Below are positions 12,021 to 24,078 of a DNA stretch of 64,000 nt, one piece after another. Made by a program: the position numbers and the translations under genes. This DNA is from Tetracentron sinense. Taxonomy: Eukaryota > Streptophyta > Magnoliopsida > Trochodendrales > Trochodendraceae. The notes beneath the pieces were generated by a model. It saw only the letters and a program-made list of their open reading frames with translations. It searched no databases and was not told where the DNA came from. The first letter of the stretch is position 1. Each line of letters starts with the position of its first letter. The DNA is taken from NCBI GenBank assembly GCA_015143295.1, contig CM026565.1, positions 11,716,041 through 11,780,040 of the forward strand. Direction: 5' to 3'.

Positions 12021-13203
12021 CCTCTGTGACGACCCCAAAATCCTACAAGGCTAAAATAGGACTTTGGAAATCGTCACATTACTTTAACCTGCTTAAAATC
12101 CATGCATACAAGGCTTCCTACACGAGTCTCCAAAAATGAGAGTAATAAAATTCCGATATATATGTATAACCAAGTCACCCTGCTCAAGTCTATGCTCAAC
12201 ATAACCTACCTCAATAAACAAATAGTCTAATATCCAACTGTAAAGTAATCCAATGGGCAACATCATCTAAAAAGGTCTATTACAAAATCCTTAAACCAAA
12301 CAAAACATAAGCTAATAGGGGTAACTATCAAAGCCCCTGGCTCCCTCCTCGGAAGGCTCACCTTCTCCTCCTTCCTCGGCGTAAGTCTCTTCGATCCATG
12401 GCCCCGCCGTGTGCTCCTGCTCTAAACCTGCAAAGACAAAGTCTGGCTGAGTACAAAAGTACTCGGTGTATATAAAATCCAACCAACAATAATATTATAC
12501 TTGCACTTAGTTAGAACCATAACAATAGCATGATTACATAATCAGAGTGCGGAATAACGTGTGCTCATATACCTTATATCATCATATCATCACCTTGACT
12601 CGTGTACTTGTGAGAACCTTAGACTTAGAAGACAATATACTTATGAGATGCTTATGCTTATGAGACCATGTGCTTGTGAGATGCTTAAGCTTATGCACTT
12701 ATTCAGATCATGCAGTGATGTGACACGCCGTTCTTGGCGGATACGGACCATGCCTAAGAAATCATAAAATGGACATGCCGTTCTTGGCGGATACGGACCA
12801 TGCCATGCTTATGCTTATTCAGAATGTCATACGTATGCCATGCTCATATTCCCATCCTCCATCATTAATCCATATTTCCATCCATGATAGCTTAACTCAT
12901 ATAAAATTAGGGAAAAACATATTTAATTCTATTTCTATCATTTCTATCATCTTAATATTGACAAAATATCATAGTAGGGTTGATTTGGATAGTATATCGA
13001 CCTTAGGGATCCTTCCCTTGGATCCAAATCGCTCCCAAGATGATTTGGGAAAGCTTTGAGGACGATCTCCAAGCTTTCCTAGCGATATCCAAGCTATCTC
13101 CTTCTCCAAGCAAACTTCCTCCCAAAACCTAGGTTTTTCTCTCCCTTTTGCCAAATTAGGTTAGAGATAGGTAGAGTACTCTAATACCTTGAAATAGGAC
13201 CCC

Positions 13204-13213
13204 CTATTTATAG
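13204..13213 (-). promoter_or_regulatory. TATA box in LTR of element 2
   Basis: On the minus strand this is CTATAAATAG, about 65 bp downstream of the palindrome array. It fits the expected U3 position of an LTR promoter. Confidence 0.6.
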
Positions 13214-13274
13214 CCCAAAGTTTGAGAGCCAAAAGACCTAAAAGCCCTTACTGAAATTCTGTAAAAACACGAAA

Positions 13275-13520
13275 GACCGAGCGATCGGTGGTTATGACTG
13301 AGCAATCTGTTGCCTATCGATCGACCGGTAATTATGACCGAGCAATCGGTTCTCAACCGAGCGATCGGTGTTCTTCACCGAGCTCTCAGTCAAAAATAAC
13401 CTCTCTGGAAAAATTTTCCATACAAAAAAGTTAACCAGTCGATGGCTACCGATCGATCGGTTGTGGACCGATCGATCGTTAATTCTGACTGAGCGTTCCC
13501 TAGCGATCGATGCTATACAG
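13275..13520 (-). repeat. Palindrome array, CGATCG type, in LTR of element 2
   Basis: About ten copies of ACCGAGCGATCGGT, ACCGATCGATCGGT and decayed variants with short spacers, between GTAAAAACACGA on one side and the conserved block on the other. Confidence 0.78.
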
Positions 13521-14009
13521 ATTTGACCCGTTTTAATGTTTTGGCCAAAACTTTTGACTCGCTCGTCGGATTCTGACGATTCAACTTGCGTTAGATTCAT
13601 CTTTCGAAAAGGAACATTTTTGATAGTTTAGAATTTCCAAATTCCCTCCCGTTTATGGACCAAATTATCCCTAAAGTTGACTGATCTGTAATTCCATCAG
13701 ACAAAACATCGGAAAACCCACTTTTGACTTAGCTTAGACTAAAAATATGAAAAACATTAAACATGAACCTCAAAGAGGGTTCCAATACCTTTCTAATGGT
13801 TTAAGAATCACTCAATTCTAATAAACAGTGCCAAAACTAGAGCTTCCTAAATTTAGGGTGTGATATGACATCCCTCCGATTACAAGTTTGATTAAGCCAT
13901 AATCACACTATACCAATTAGATAAAAATATATAAACATTAAAACATCACAAGGACCATAATACCCCTAATACTTGTAATAAAGGCATAAAAAAGATCCGG
14001 GTCTCTACA

Positions 14010-14836
14010 TCAGTGGTGGGGTTGGCCACACATACTGATAAAGGCTAGTCCTTGCCCTCTTCTCCGGCAGTGCCATGCTACTAGATTGGTCTCTTGCCAA
14101 ATCCCTCTGCCTCACAAAAGCCTCTTAGTTGGTTTCAACCAACAAGGCTTTATCCACCACTTTTCCGTAAGTGGCGTGCCTGAAGATTGAGACTCGGTCC
14201 ATGATGAAGTCTCTGAGCTCTTTCTCAAACCTCCTCACCTTCATCGCCTCGGTGGCGATTATGTGAGGCATGAATCTCGAGAGCTCCGAGAACTTGGCCT
14301 CATACGCGACCACAGTCATCAAACCTTGCTCGAGGTTGATGAACTCCCTCTCCTTCTTTTCCCGAGCTCCAACCGAGAAGTACTTCTTATAAAAGGTTTG
14401 CATGAACTCGCCCCAAGTTCATGGTTGACCTTGCCTGGTCAATTCCTGAGTCCTCAAGGCAGACAACCACCAATGGTAGGCCTCATCTTCTAGCATGAAA
14501 ACAGCCCATGCCACTCTTTCTTCCTCAGTGGGCGAGAGGACTGCGAAGATCTTCTCCAACTGGAGGATCCAAGCCTCTGCAGCAAGAGGGTCCACACTCC
14601 CATGGGATGCTAGAGGCCTCATCCTCTTAAATCCCTCAACCCCAGCTGTGCGATATACTGGTGTGACAGGCAGAGGGTAGGTGCTGCTGATGATGGAATA
14701 GTCTGCCTAGCCGCCAGTATGGTTAGTGTCTCAGCAATAGAGCCTAAGACCTGAAAGAGGTCCGGTTGCTCATCCTCACCCGAGAAGAAGAGGAAGTTCT
14801 AGTGTGTGGTCCGTGATCCCGTGTGCCCCGCCTCAT
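14010..14836 (-). pseudogene. gag: Gypsy element 3 gag, N-terminal part
   Basis: Minus-strand Gag starting at the ATG 14836-14834 (MRRGTRDHGPHTR), close to element 1 Gag. The capsid region shows EDEAYHWW, then a break near 14410-14420, then FYKKYFSVGAREKKERE. The proline-rich linker, zinc knuckle and all of pol are absent, because element 2 is inserted at 14010. At least two frame breaks are present. The upstream leader runs from 14837 to 15060. Confidence 0.8.
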
Positions 14837-15060
14837 GACTAACGTCCGCGATCGATGTATGCATAATATACTTATTTTTCTAGCGTTTCTAGACACACAC
14901 TTGGTTGAATCCAACCATTTTAGACTAAGACTAAGGTTTAGTCTTACACTTGGAACACGACTCACTTCTGACTTACTTCCTTCCTAACTTGCTTCCTGAC
15001 ATATGCTCTTCTCAAGCCGTGGTACCCGATTCTAGGTGACCCTAAAGACATAAAGCCTAA

Positions 15061-15072
15061 GCTCTGATACCA
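15061..15072 (-). other. Primer-binding site of element 3
   Basis: Minus strand TGGTATCAGAGC, four bases from the LTR boundary at 15077. Confidence 0.78.
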
Positions 15073-15076
15073 CTTC

Positions 15077-15588
15077 TGTCGCGACCCAAACTCCACCCTA
15101 GGAGTTAGAGTGAATCTTGGATGACTTATCATGACCTACGTGACATGCTTGACAAACCATCCTGCAAAATACTCAGAGCATATACAAAAGATGACAAATA
15201 GCGGAAGCATATACTAACATGGCACAGCGGAAGTCTAACCCAAACCTCTATGTATATACATGATCCAAGTCTGTACAAAAGAGAAATCAAAATAAAGAAG
15301 GTGCGGACATGTCCACCAAAATATATGGGTATAAATCTCTCATGCTCACCCACACTCACTTAGAATCTACCGCCTAATAATAGCCCTCTACATGAGGCTC
15401 CTCAGCAGGGACCTCCTCTATGTACTCCTCCACCCATGGACCTGGAGCACAAATGTCAAAAGGAACAGCCGCTCCACTAACACTTGCCGACATGAGACGT
15501 ACAGCTGAGCATGGAATACTCAGCGGGTACCAAATACTAACCAATAGTCCTAGCAACATAGCAATGAAAATAAAGCGGAAGCAGTTCA
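15077..15588 (-). repeat. 5' LTR of gypsy element 3, truncated
   Basis: Starts TGTCGCGACC next to the primer site. After 512 bp it is interrupted at 15589 by the plus-strand LTR of element C. The terminal hairpin (GCTGAG/CTCAGC) is present near 15504-15530. The sequence matches the reverse complement of the segment at 45785-45891, so elements 3 and C probably belong to one family in opposite orientation. Confidence 0.75.
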
Positions 15589-16464
15589 TGTAGAGCCCTG
15601 GAACTTTTGTATGTCTTGGAATTCATGTCAAGGCATGATACCCTGTAATCTCCATTTCCCATTGAATGAGAATGTGGAACCTTTGAGAATTTTGTATTTG
15701 TATGATATACAAATTAAATAAAATAATTAATAATGTACTATAGCCTTAGAAGTGTCCTAGTCATGCCTACATGATGTTAGAATGGAAGTAGGATAAGTCC
15801 AAGTAATGGATTGAGTGGAAAATAGACTCAGTGTCGAAATTTGTAGGGCACTGATCACTCGGTCTAGAGTAGCGATTGACCGGTCCACAATCGATTAATC
15901 GGTATCTTTCAACTGGTGCACTAATTTGTATGGGGAATTTTTCCAGAGAGGGTGTTTTCAACCGATCGCTCAGTCAAAAAACCAATCGCTCGGTTGGGCC
16001 CTATAGCTCGGTCCTGACCACCGATCGCTCGGTCTTTTGTGTTTTTGCAGAATTTCATTAATGACTTTTTCATCTTCTGGGCGTTACACCCTTGCCTATA
16101 AGGGTTGCATGAGCCATGGGTCCTCCTTCATCACACTTAGCTTCATTTTGAGAGGGAGTAAGAGAGGAGAAAGGGGTTTTCAACCTAGGGTTTGCAACTT
16201 GAGGGAAATCAAGGGTTTAAGAACCCTAGATCATCAGAAGCTAGGATTTCTTCAAGCACGCGGCTCAAGCACTTGAGGAGCTCGTTCTACAAGTTAGGGC
16301 AGCATCTTCCTTGGCAAGAACAAGGGTTTTCTTCCTCTATTTTAAGGTCGGTACCCTATGCTACCCTCCTAGTTCATATTCTTCCTTCTTTTCTTCATTT
16401 TATGGATTTTCCCCAAAATCTAAGTATGTTAATGCTATGGGATGAATAAATGGAGGAATGTTGG
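15589..16464 (+). repeat. 5' LTR of gypsy element C, left part
   Basis: Starts TGTAGAGCCC and runs in parallel with the 3' LTR that begins at 27637. Shared landmarks are a CGATCG array (15850-16032), a CCTATAAGGG TATA-like site near 16096, and the tail ending GGAATGTTGG at 16464. There it is cut by the LTR of element B; the continuation of this sequence is seen, uninterrupted, at 34961 onward. Confidence 0.8.
15850..16032 (+). repeat. Palindrome array, CGATCG type, 5' LTR of element C
   Basis: Decayed array with CGATCGCTCGGT, CGATTAATCGGT and CGGTCCTGACC. It includes the exact unoccupied version of the site where the hAT element sits in the other LTR (GGTCCTGACCACCGATCG). Confidence 0.75.
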
Positions 16465-17407
16465 TGTCGCGGCCCAAAACCCACCCTAGGAGTTAGTGTG
16501 AATCTTGGATAAGACTTGAAATGACTTGATAAACCATTCTGCAAAATAGAGTCAGAGCATGCATAGCGGAAGCAAACCCATGACACAGCGGAAGCAAAAT
16601 ATCTATCTCATCTATATATACACAAGTATCCCAAGTTATATACAACATCCAAAAGACAAGGTGTCGCGACCCAAAACCCACCCTAGGAGTTAGAGTGAAC
16701 TTTGGACGACTAATCATGGCTTACATGACTTGCTTGACAAACCAACCTGCAAAAACCCACAGAGCATATACAATAGAGGATGACAGCGGAAACATAACTA
16801 TAAAACACAGCGGAAGTCTAACAACCTCTAAGTATATACACATGGTCCAAGTTTAATACAAAGAAATCAAAACAAAGAAAGTGCGGACATGCCCGCCAAA
16901 ATACATGGATATAATCACTCATGCTCACCCACAGCCAATCCACTCAGAATCTAACACCACCTACTGATAACCCTCTACGGGAGGTTCCTCCAAAGGCTCC
17001 TCGACGTACTCCTCTTCCACCCATGGACCAGGAGCACAAACATCAAATGGAGCAGCAGCTCCCTCAGAACCTGCCGACATAAGAAGTACGGCTGAGCATG
17101 GAATACTCAGCGGGTACCAAATACTAACCAATAGTCATAGCATAAAAATGGCAATACATAAATCAGGAGCAATTCATATATGTTAGACGGAAACAATTCA
17201 TATCATACAAGGAAGTAAAGCAATTTATAATCATGCTTGTATTTCGTAGAAAGCCGATAAAACCTCTAGAAAACATCGTGCACTTGACTTGGCTTGAAAT
17301 ATCTTTTCGTACTTGAAAGCTTGTCGTGTTTGTCTTACTTGATCTTGTCGAGCGTGTCGTACGTGTCATGTCATGCATGTCATGCGTGCTTGCTTGTGAT
17401 CATGTAA

Positions 17408-17580
17408 CTTGTGAGATACACTTGTGAGATGTGCTTGAGAGATGCCTTGAGAGGGAAGGGAGACCCTTCTTTATGCAATGCACTTGCGAGGGAAGGGAGA
17501 CCCTTCTTCATGATATGTATGTACTTGCGAGGGAAGGGAGGCCCTTCTTCATGATATGCACTTGTGAGTGAGGGGAGACC
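17408..17580 (-). repeat. Hairpin tandem array in family A solo LTR
   Basis: Three to four units of about 45 bp with the perfect hairpin GAAGGGAGACCCTTC. The last unit is changed to GAGGGGAGACCCCTC, so both arms changed together and the stem is kept. Confidence 0.7.
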
Positions 17581-18499
17581 CCTCGTGGAATGTTGGTTCT
17601 TGTTTTCTTGTGAAAAGCGAGGTAAAACATATCGTAGGATATGTCCCACCTCTAACCATGTTCTTGAAAACCTCGATAAATCATGTCATGCATGCCGTGC
17701 TCGTGGGAACCGTGTACATACTTGCATTTAAATTTAAATATGACATTTGGGTAATTTCACAACACATATAACATCAATGATTGAGCAATGTAATATTCAT
17801 ATCATTTAGGGAAAGCAAGAAAACACACTATCATAGGCCCTAGCAATATTCATAATTTATTAGGCATGCATTTCCTAATTTACAGCTCATTTTATTCACC
17901 TTGGCATTTCATCAAACATGGTGTGTTCATTATTCATTATTCATTTAAACCTAAATCATGCTTTTCTAGGTGAGTCTACTCAAATCATAAAGGTGTGTTT
18001 ATTATGGATACAATGCCCTCCCCATTTTAATCATCACAACACAACCCTTGGCATCCAATCGCCCATTCCATCTCCATTCACCATTCACAACCATCCATCT
18101 CATAGCACATGTGTAAATGAAAGAAAATCAAAAGAATAAAGGGAAAAGAGGAACTATAACTAGGAGGGTAGTAAGAAGTACCGACCTTGAAGAAATGAGG
18201 AAGAAACCCCTTCCAAAAACGACCGTGAGGTGCTGCCCTAGCTTGGGGAACGCTCTCCACGAGTGCTTGAGCCGTGATCTTGGAGAAAAACCGGACTTGA
18301 AGTGATCTAGGGTCTCAAAACCCCTTTGATTCTTCTCCAAAAGCAAAACCCTAGCTTAGGAAACCCTTTCTCCGCTCTTCTAATCCCCCAAATCCTCTAA
18401 GTGTTGAGAATGAGCCCTAAAGGCTCGGGTTAAACTCTTAAGGTAAGAGTGAACCGACCAAAAGACCATAATACCCTTACTGAAATTTCTGCAAAAACA

Positions 18500-18970
18500 C
18501 GAGTGCCGAACACATTGAGCTGTGAATAGTGCCGAACACGTTGTGCTGTGAATAGTGCCGAACACGTTGTCACGTTGTGTTGTGCATAGTGCCGAACACG
18601 TTGTCTTATGTACAACGTGCCCGTCGTGAGCTGTACAACGTACACGTTGTTTGCTGTACAACGTACACGTTGTCTGCTGCACGACGTACCTGTTGTCTGT
18701 TGCACAACGGATGCACAACATATACGTTATCAGAGCTAGAGCTACGTTATCAGAGTACGTTGTCTATGCGTTGTCTGTGCCTTATCAGGGCACGTTGTCA
18801 GAGCACGTTATCAGAGCTACGTCCTTAGTGCCTTCCGAGCTACGTCCTTAGTGCCTCTCCAGAGCTCGCCCTCAAGTGCATATGCCCAGTGCCTCACCAG
18901 AGCTCGTCCTCAAGTGCATATGCCCGGTGCCTCTCCAGAGCTCGTCCTCAAGTGCATGACCGAGCGATCG
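18500..18970 (-). repeat. Palindrome array, CACGTTGTG/ACGT type, expanded
   Basis: About 470 bp of units such as GAACACGTTGTGCTGTGAAT and ACAACGTACACGTTGT, then degenerate CGTTATCAGAG and CCAGAGCTCG units. It is homologous to 5951-6282 but about 140 bp longer, showing gain of units. Confidence 0.75.
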
Positions 18971-19744
18971 ATTGCCTGCAGGTCCCGACTGTTTTGGCCA
19001 TATCTTTTGACTCGTTCGTCCGATTTTGACGATTCAACTTGCGTTGGGTTTGTACTTCGAAAAAGAACATATGTCAGGAAGCAAAATGGCAACGAAAGTG
19101 TCATGCATTAAATGTGAAAAGGTCCGGGGCTCTACACAAGGTGGACATGCCCACCATAAAATATACAAGTATACCCTCTCACCCACGCTCGAGGTCTACT
19201 AAACAAAACCTAACTAGGCAAATAGTCCCCATCACCAGGCTGAGGATCCTCCTGAGGTGTCTCTTCAACGTACTCCTCTTCCTCCCATGGACCGGCAGCA
19301 CATATGTCAAAAGGAGCAGTTGCTCCACTAGTACCTACCGACATCAAAAGTACGACTGAGCATGGAATACTCAGCGGGTACCTACTACTAACCAACAAGT
19401 CATAGAACAATGCATAATAATAATGATAACAATAAGCAGAGCAATAACGTTAAACAGAACAAGAAACAATTTGAAATTCATGCATGCTTGAAATCATGAT
19501 CGGTGAAACCTTGGTAAATTCTCGTGTACTTGTCTTGCCTTGTTACTTACATTTTAAATCATGTTTTCGTGCTTGGAAAAACTGGTCTTATCACTTGTCT
19601 TGTCATGTCTTGTTCTTGTCTTGTACTTGTGAAAACTTGCTTGTATGAACATGAATGCAAATGCATGTATGCTTGTCATGACATGATATGTACATGCTTG
19701 CTTGAATTTAAACGTGCTTGCTTGTCATGCATGCTTGGGATGTT

Positions 19745-19850
19745 AGTGCCCTTGAACAACTTGAAGTCGGGAGTGTAAACTCCCTTCAGCAAAATGCAAT
19801 AGAAGCAACTTGAAGTCAGGTGCAAGCACCCTTCATAGAAACATGCATGC
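19745..19850 (-). repeat. Hairpin tandem array in LTR of element B
   Basis: Units share ACTTGAAGTC and then perfect hairpins: GGGAGTGTAAACTCCC and GGTGCAAGCACC. The other LTR has a three-unit version at 23655-23785. Confidence 0.7.
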
Positions 19851-20791
19851 TTGAAAGGCGCACTAACATCTTGCTTGTCCTTGTGAAAAATGAGATAGGA
19901 CATACCCAAGGATATGCCCTACCTTTTTACCAACCCTTACGTTTGGCCTTGTCATGGTGTTCGTGAATCGAGTCATTTTATTCTTGTATTTCCTGAAATC
20001 AAAACCCGGTGTTCAAGCTTGAAAATCCTAGTTCATGATCTACATGTCGTGCTCGTGGGGCGTGTACATTTCAACACATGGAGCAATTAAACATATCACT
20101 TCAAGGAAACAATTTATTAAAAACAATTAAATCTACAAGCATGCAATTCTAGGAAGCGAGTAAGTCTACAATCATGCTATTCTAGGAATTAAAGAAAGTT
20201 CATACATGCATTTTCTAGAATTAGTTATCATTTTCCTCAATGTGGCATTTCTTCAAACACTTGGTGTGTGCATTATTTCCTTAAATCCTTTATTCTTGTT
20301 TTCATCCAACAAATCTTGTGTGTTCATTATGTGTAAATACCCTTCCCATTTGTTCATCACATCACATACATATGGCATCCATCGACCATCACACTCCATA
20401 CATGAAATCCATCTCATAGAGTGTTCATAATTTAGGGAGAAACAAAGAAAGAAGGTAAGAAAAAGAGAAAATATGACTAGGAGGGTAGCATAAGGTACCG
20501 ACCTTCAAATGGGAGAGAATCCCACGAAAATAGTCGTAGAAGTTGTTCGTGCTTGGAGGAGGTGCTCTTTGCTTGCCTTGCCTTGCATTTGAATAATCCA
20601 AGGGTTTGACGATGATCTAGGTCACCCAATGTTCAATCTCACACTAGAGAATGAGAACCCTGTCTTGGAAACGTAAGTTTTCTTCTTTTCCCCTCAAAAA
20701 ATCCCTTTTTAATTGTTAGAAACCTTAGAACCCCGAAAATTAGGTATATATAGAGTTTGGGTTGTGAAAATTAAAAAAACATTTCTGGGCA

Positions 20792-20895
20792 ATCTCGCTC
20801 GAGCGGGCTTCCATAGCGGGTTCCTCCCGGGACTAAAAACACCATTTCTGGGCAATCTCGCTCGAGCGGGCTTCCATCTCGCTCGAGCGAGTTTG
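20792..20895 (-). repeat. Palindrome array, CTCGCTCGAGCGAG type
   Basis: Three CTCGCTCGAGCG units, the last completing the 14-bp palindrome CTCGCTCGAGCGAG. They alternate with GGCTTCCAT and lie between a TATATA box on the downstream side and the conserved block on the upstream side. Confidence 0.75.
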
Positions 20896-22130
20896 TCTGC
20901 AAAAATGCCCTTTGGTATTTTGGCCATAACTTTTGATTCCCTTATCAGATTTTGACGATTCAACTTGCATTTGATTCATCTTTCAAAGGGGAACAACTTT
21001 TATGTTTTATACAACTCCACATTTTGAATTTTAATTTACCAAAAATGGCTCTAAAAATGACTGGTCTGTAAATGGGTTTCGACAGTCCAGATTTTCAATA
21101 GTACCGACTTTGGAAATTGGACTTTTGACTCAACCTTGACTCAAAATCAGGGAAAGTGATTAACATGAACCTTGAAGAGGGTTTAAATACCTTTCTAAAA
21201 ATTCATGAATTACCCAATTCTGATCATTGGTGATCAAACTAGAGCTTCTTAAAGTTGAGGGTGATGTTAAGACCTACCCTTTTTTTACACTTAGAACATC
21301 TCGAGTGTTTCACACTCTTTTTCCTTTGGTCCAAAAACATACTCACACCTCATGACCCATTACCCCATAGGTTTGTAAGTCACCTAGGTGATCATTGAGT
21401 TCACGCCAATATGCTTGAAAGGCCACGGCCTCTTTGTGCCTCACGCACTAGCACTATTCACCGCACTTTTCAATTACAACCCACTAAACTCTTAAGAGTA
21501 TTTTATATCCTTGTTTTTTTTTTTTTGACACTTAGAGTATATTCATACTTTCTTTTGAGATTCAAAACATGCACCTAAAATCCTCACTTAACTCACCACA
21601 CTAACTAGAACAAAAAGGACCATGCTACCAAGAACAAAAAGTAAAGGCCTTGAGCCTTTACACACCAGACAAGGGCACTACCCACACACTATTCATGGTA
21701 CTATTCCCAGCCTAGGGAACTCGGTTCTGGGTTTCTACATACATACTAAGGGTATTTTCATACCCATCCACCTTGAATCCAACCCCTACTCCATTCTCAT
21801 AATTCCCGACCCTAGGTTCTTAAATCAAACTAAGGTAACCCATTGGGCACAACCCATATGCATGGGAGGCCCGGCCGCTACAAAATCGCTCAAATTGACA
21901 CTTAGAGTGTTTTTATACTCTTGCATGTTTTCCCAAAACACCTTACACTTCTTAATTCATATACCGACTCACATCACACTCAAGCCATGAGGAAACCCTC
22001 ACTCTCATTAACCAAACCCAACTTATAATAAAGGCCTTTGGCCCTTCCAATACTAGTGCCATTGACACCATTCACTCACATGAAAGTGCTTGCACAAGAA
22101 CAGTGCTTGTAGAAAATCCGGGGTGCTACA

Positions 22131-22831
22131 ACCTCCCCCCCTTATAGGAATTTCGTCCTCGAAATTAGAACGCTATGTGAACAAGAGAGGATACCTTTCC
22201 CACACTTGGTTTTGCTCGAACGAGCCTTCGTACTTAGTAACCTAAGACACGACAATGGATTCATCAATCTGATGCCAACCAGTGCCGACCAACACCTAAC
22301 TAGGCACTCGCTTATAAGCAAGGTGCCCTTGGCTAACCACCATCCAGCAAGTACATAAATCATATGTATTATATAGATAGTATGTTATATACAATTAACA
22401 CATCTCACTTTATTGAAATAGGGTATAGTATACACTTGAATTAGCTTTAACAAATAGTTGATGTTTTTATTACCGTGAGACCCTAAGTTTGGTTGAGATT
22501 TCAACCGGCTTTTGACAAACAATAATTTGTTAGTCTACACTTAGAATACGATTTATCGAATTGATTCAATTTTCACAATAGAATAATCAATAGTAGTATA
22601 GTACTATCATATTCATCACATCATATCATCAGAGTATATATAAGATTATACATTGGTGTTCTAGCGTCTCTAAGACACATACTTGGTTGGGCTCAACCAT
22701 TTGGATCAAGACTAAGAGTTAGCCTATACTTGGGATATGATTCTCTTATTGACCCTAATTCTATGCTCAAGTCGCGGTATCATTTTCTAAGCGACCCTAA
22801 TGATCTAAAGCCTAAGCTCTGATACCAAACC
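22131..22831 (-). mobile_element. Internal region of element B, non-coding
   Basis: About 700 bp between the two LTRs of element B. The left end has a polypurine tract on the minus strand. The right end has the initiator-Met primer site at 22816-22827. I find no Gag or Pol motif between them. It therefore looks like a non-autonomous or internally deleted element that kept only the reverse-transcription signals and the leader. Confidence 0.7.
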
Positions 22832-23827
22832 TGTCGCGCCCCAAAACCCACCCTAGGAGTTAGAGTGAATCTTGGACGAGACTTGACATGACTTGATAAA
22901 CCATCCTGCAAAAGAGAGTTAGAGCATGCATAGCGGAAGCAAACCCATGACACAACGGAAGCAAACCCATGACACAGTGGAAGCAAAATATCTATCTCAT
23001 CTATATACACACAAGTATCCCAAATTATATACAATATCCAAAAGACAAGGTGGACATGCCCACCACAAAATATACAAGTATACCCTCTCACCCACGCTCG
23101 AGGTCTACTAAACAAAACCTAACTAGGCCAATAGTCCACATCACCAGCTGAGGATCTTCCTGAGGTGTCTCTTCGACATACTCCTCTTTCTCCCATGGAC
23201 CGGGAGCAAATATATCAAAAGGAACAGTTGCTCCACTAGTACCTGCTGACATCAAAAGTACGGCTGAGCGTGGAATACTCAACGGGTACCTACTACTAAC
23301 CAACAAGTCATAGAACAATGCATAATAATAATGATAACAATAAGCAGAGCTATAACGTTAAATAGAACAACAAACAATTGATATTCATGCATGCTTGAAA
23401 TCATGATCGGTGAAACCTCGGTAAATTCTCGTGTACTTGTCTTGCCTTGTTACTTACATTTTAAATCATGTTTTCGTGCTTGGAAAAACTGGTCTTGTCA
23501 CTTGTTTTGTTCTTGTCTTGTACTTTTGAAAACTTGCTTGCATGAACATGAATGCAAATGCATGTATGCTTATCATGACATGATATGCACATGCATGCTT
23601 GAATTTAAACGTGCTTGCTTGTCATGCATGCTTTGGATGTTAGTGCCATTTAACAACTTGAAGTCGGGAGTGTAAGCTCCCTTCAGCGGAACATGTCAAA
23701 CTACTTAAAGTCGGGAGTGTAAACTCCCTTCAACGAAATGCAATAGAAGCAACTTGAAGTCAGGTGCAAGCACCCTTCATGGAAATATGCATGCTTGAAA
23801 GGCGCACTAACATCTTGCTTGTCCTTC
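22832..23827 (-). repeat. 5' LTR of element B, truncated
   Basis: Starts TGTCGCGCCC beside the primer site and matches the other LTR of B up to the sequence CTTGCTTGTCCTT. It then changes abruptly, near 23827, to the Gag coding sequence of element C on the plus strand. It contains the terminal hairpin near 23255-23290 and hairpin repeats at 23655-23785. No TSD marks the junction, so a deletion is the likely cause. Confidence 0.75.
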
Positions 23828-24078
23828 CAGTAGGAGATTTGCGGAAGGCATTGGGTGGATGTTTCCACTATGGTCACCAGGGCTACATGATCAGGGATTG
23901 CCCGACGAGGCATTTGCTAGGCAGTCTCAGGGGATTAGGCCCCCAGCTCGTCTAGTGGGATCATATCAGGCGTCTTCCCAGCCTACACGGTCTACGCCTC
24001 TGCCTCGCCAGGTGAACTAGGGGCAAGTATTCGCCTTGACAGAGGGTGATACACTTGCATCGGATGATGTAGTGCAAG
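23828..24078 (+). pseudogene. gag: Gypsy element C gag, C-terminal end
   Basis: Plus-strand remnant of Gag from the first cysteine motif onward: PVGDLRKALGG, then a CCHC-type knuckle CFHYGHQGYMIRDC in which the second cysteine is tyrosine. It ends with the SDDVVQG signature of the gag end. The N-terminal three quarters is missing at the junction with element B. A stop follows GPQLV inside the linker, and a frame change is needed to reach SDDVVQG. Confidence 0.8.

Larger units (their letters stand above)
12025..14009 (-). repeat. 5' LTR of gypsy element 2
   Basis: Starts TGTGACGACC at 12025 and ends GTCTCTACA at 14009 (1985 bp). Beyond 14009 the gag of element 3 begins abruptly, so element 2 inserted there. 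The mate LTR was lost on the left. In LTR orientation it contains the conserved block (about 13538-13640), a CGATCG array, a TATA box at 13204-13213 and a short repeat zone with two GGCGGATACGGACCATGCC copies near 12735 and 12787. Confidence 0.83.
16662..19136 (-). mobile_element. Solo LTR of family A, TSD CAAGG
   Basis: A 2475-bp LTR begins TGTCGCGACC and ends GGCTCTACA. It is flanked on both sides by CAAGG (16657-16661 and 19137-19141) and lies within the LTR of element B. The uninterrupted target is visible at 23045-23060 (AAAGACAAGGTGGACATG). It is homologous over its length to 4184-6483, including hairpin and palindrome arrays, although the conserved block is cut short near 19070. It reflects recombination between the LTRs of a family A element. 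Confidence 0.9.
16465..22130 (-). repeat. 3' LTR of element B, interrupted by a solo LTR
   Basis: Starts TGTCGCGGCC at 16465 and ends GGGGTGCTACA at 22130, next to a polypurine tract (minus strand) in 22131-22142. Without the insertion at 16662-19141 it is about 3.2 kb. The mate 5' LTR starts at 22832 with the same sequence. It holds the terminal hairpin near 19347-19385, a hairpin array at 19745-19850, a TATA-like TATATA at 20745, a CTCGAG palindrome array at 20792-20895 and the conserved block near 20928-21015. Bases 21240-22130 show two TGACACTTAGAGT units but no gene. Confidence 0.75.

Noticed and set aside
13275..13520. Possible CRISPR-like array (short repeats with spacers)
   Set aside because: This is eukaryotic retrotransposon sequence. 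Repeats are 10-14 bp decayed palindromes, spacers are irregular and there are no cas genes.
18380..18721. Minus-strand Cys/Thr-rich open frames
   Set aside because: Translation of the palindrome array; low complexity and not conserved in the homologous array at 5951-6282.
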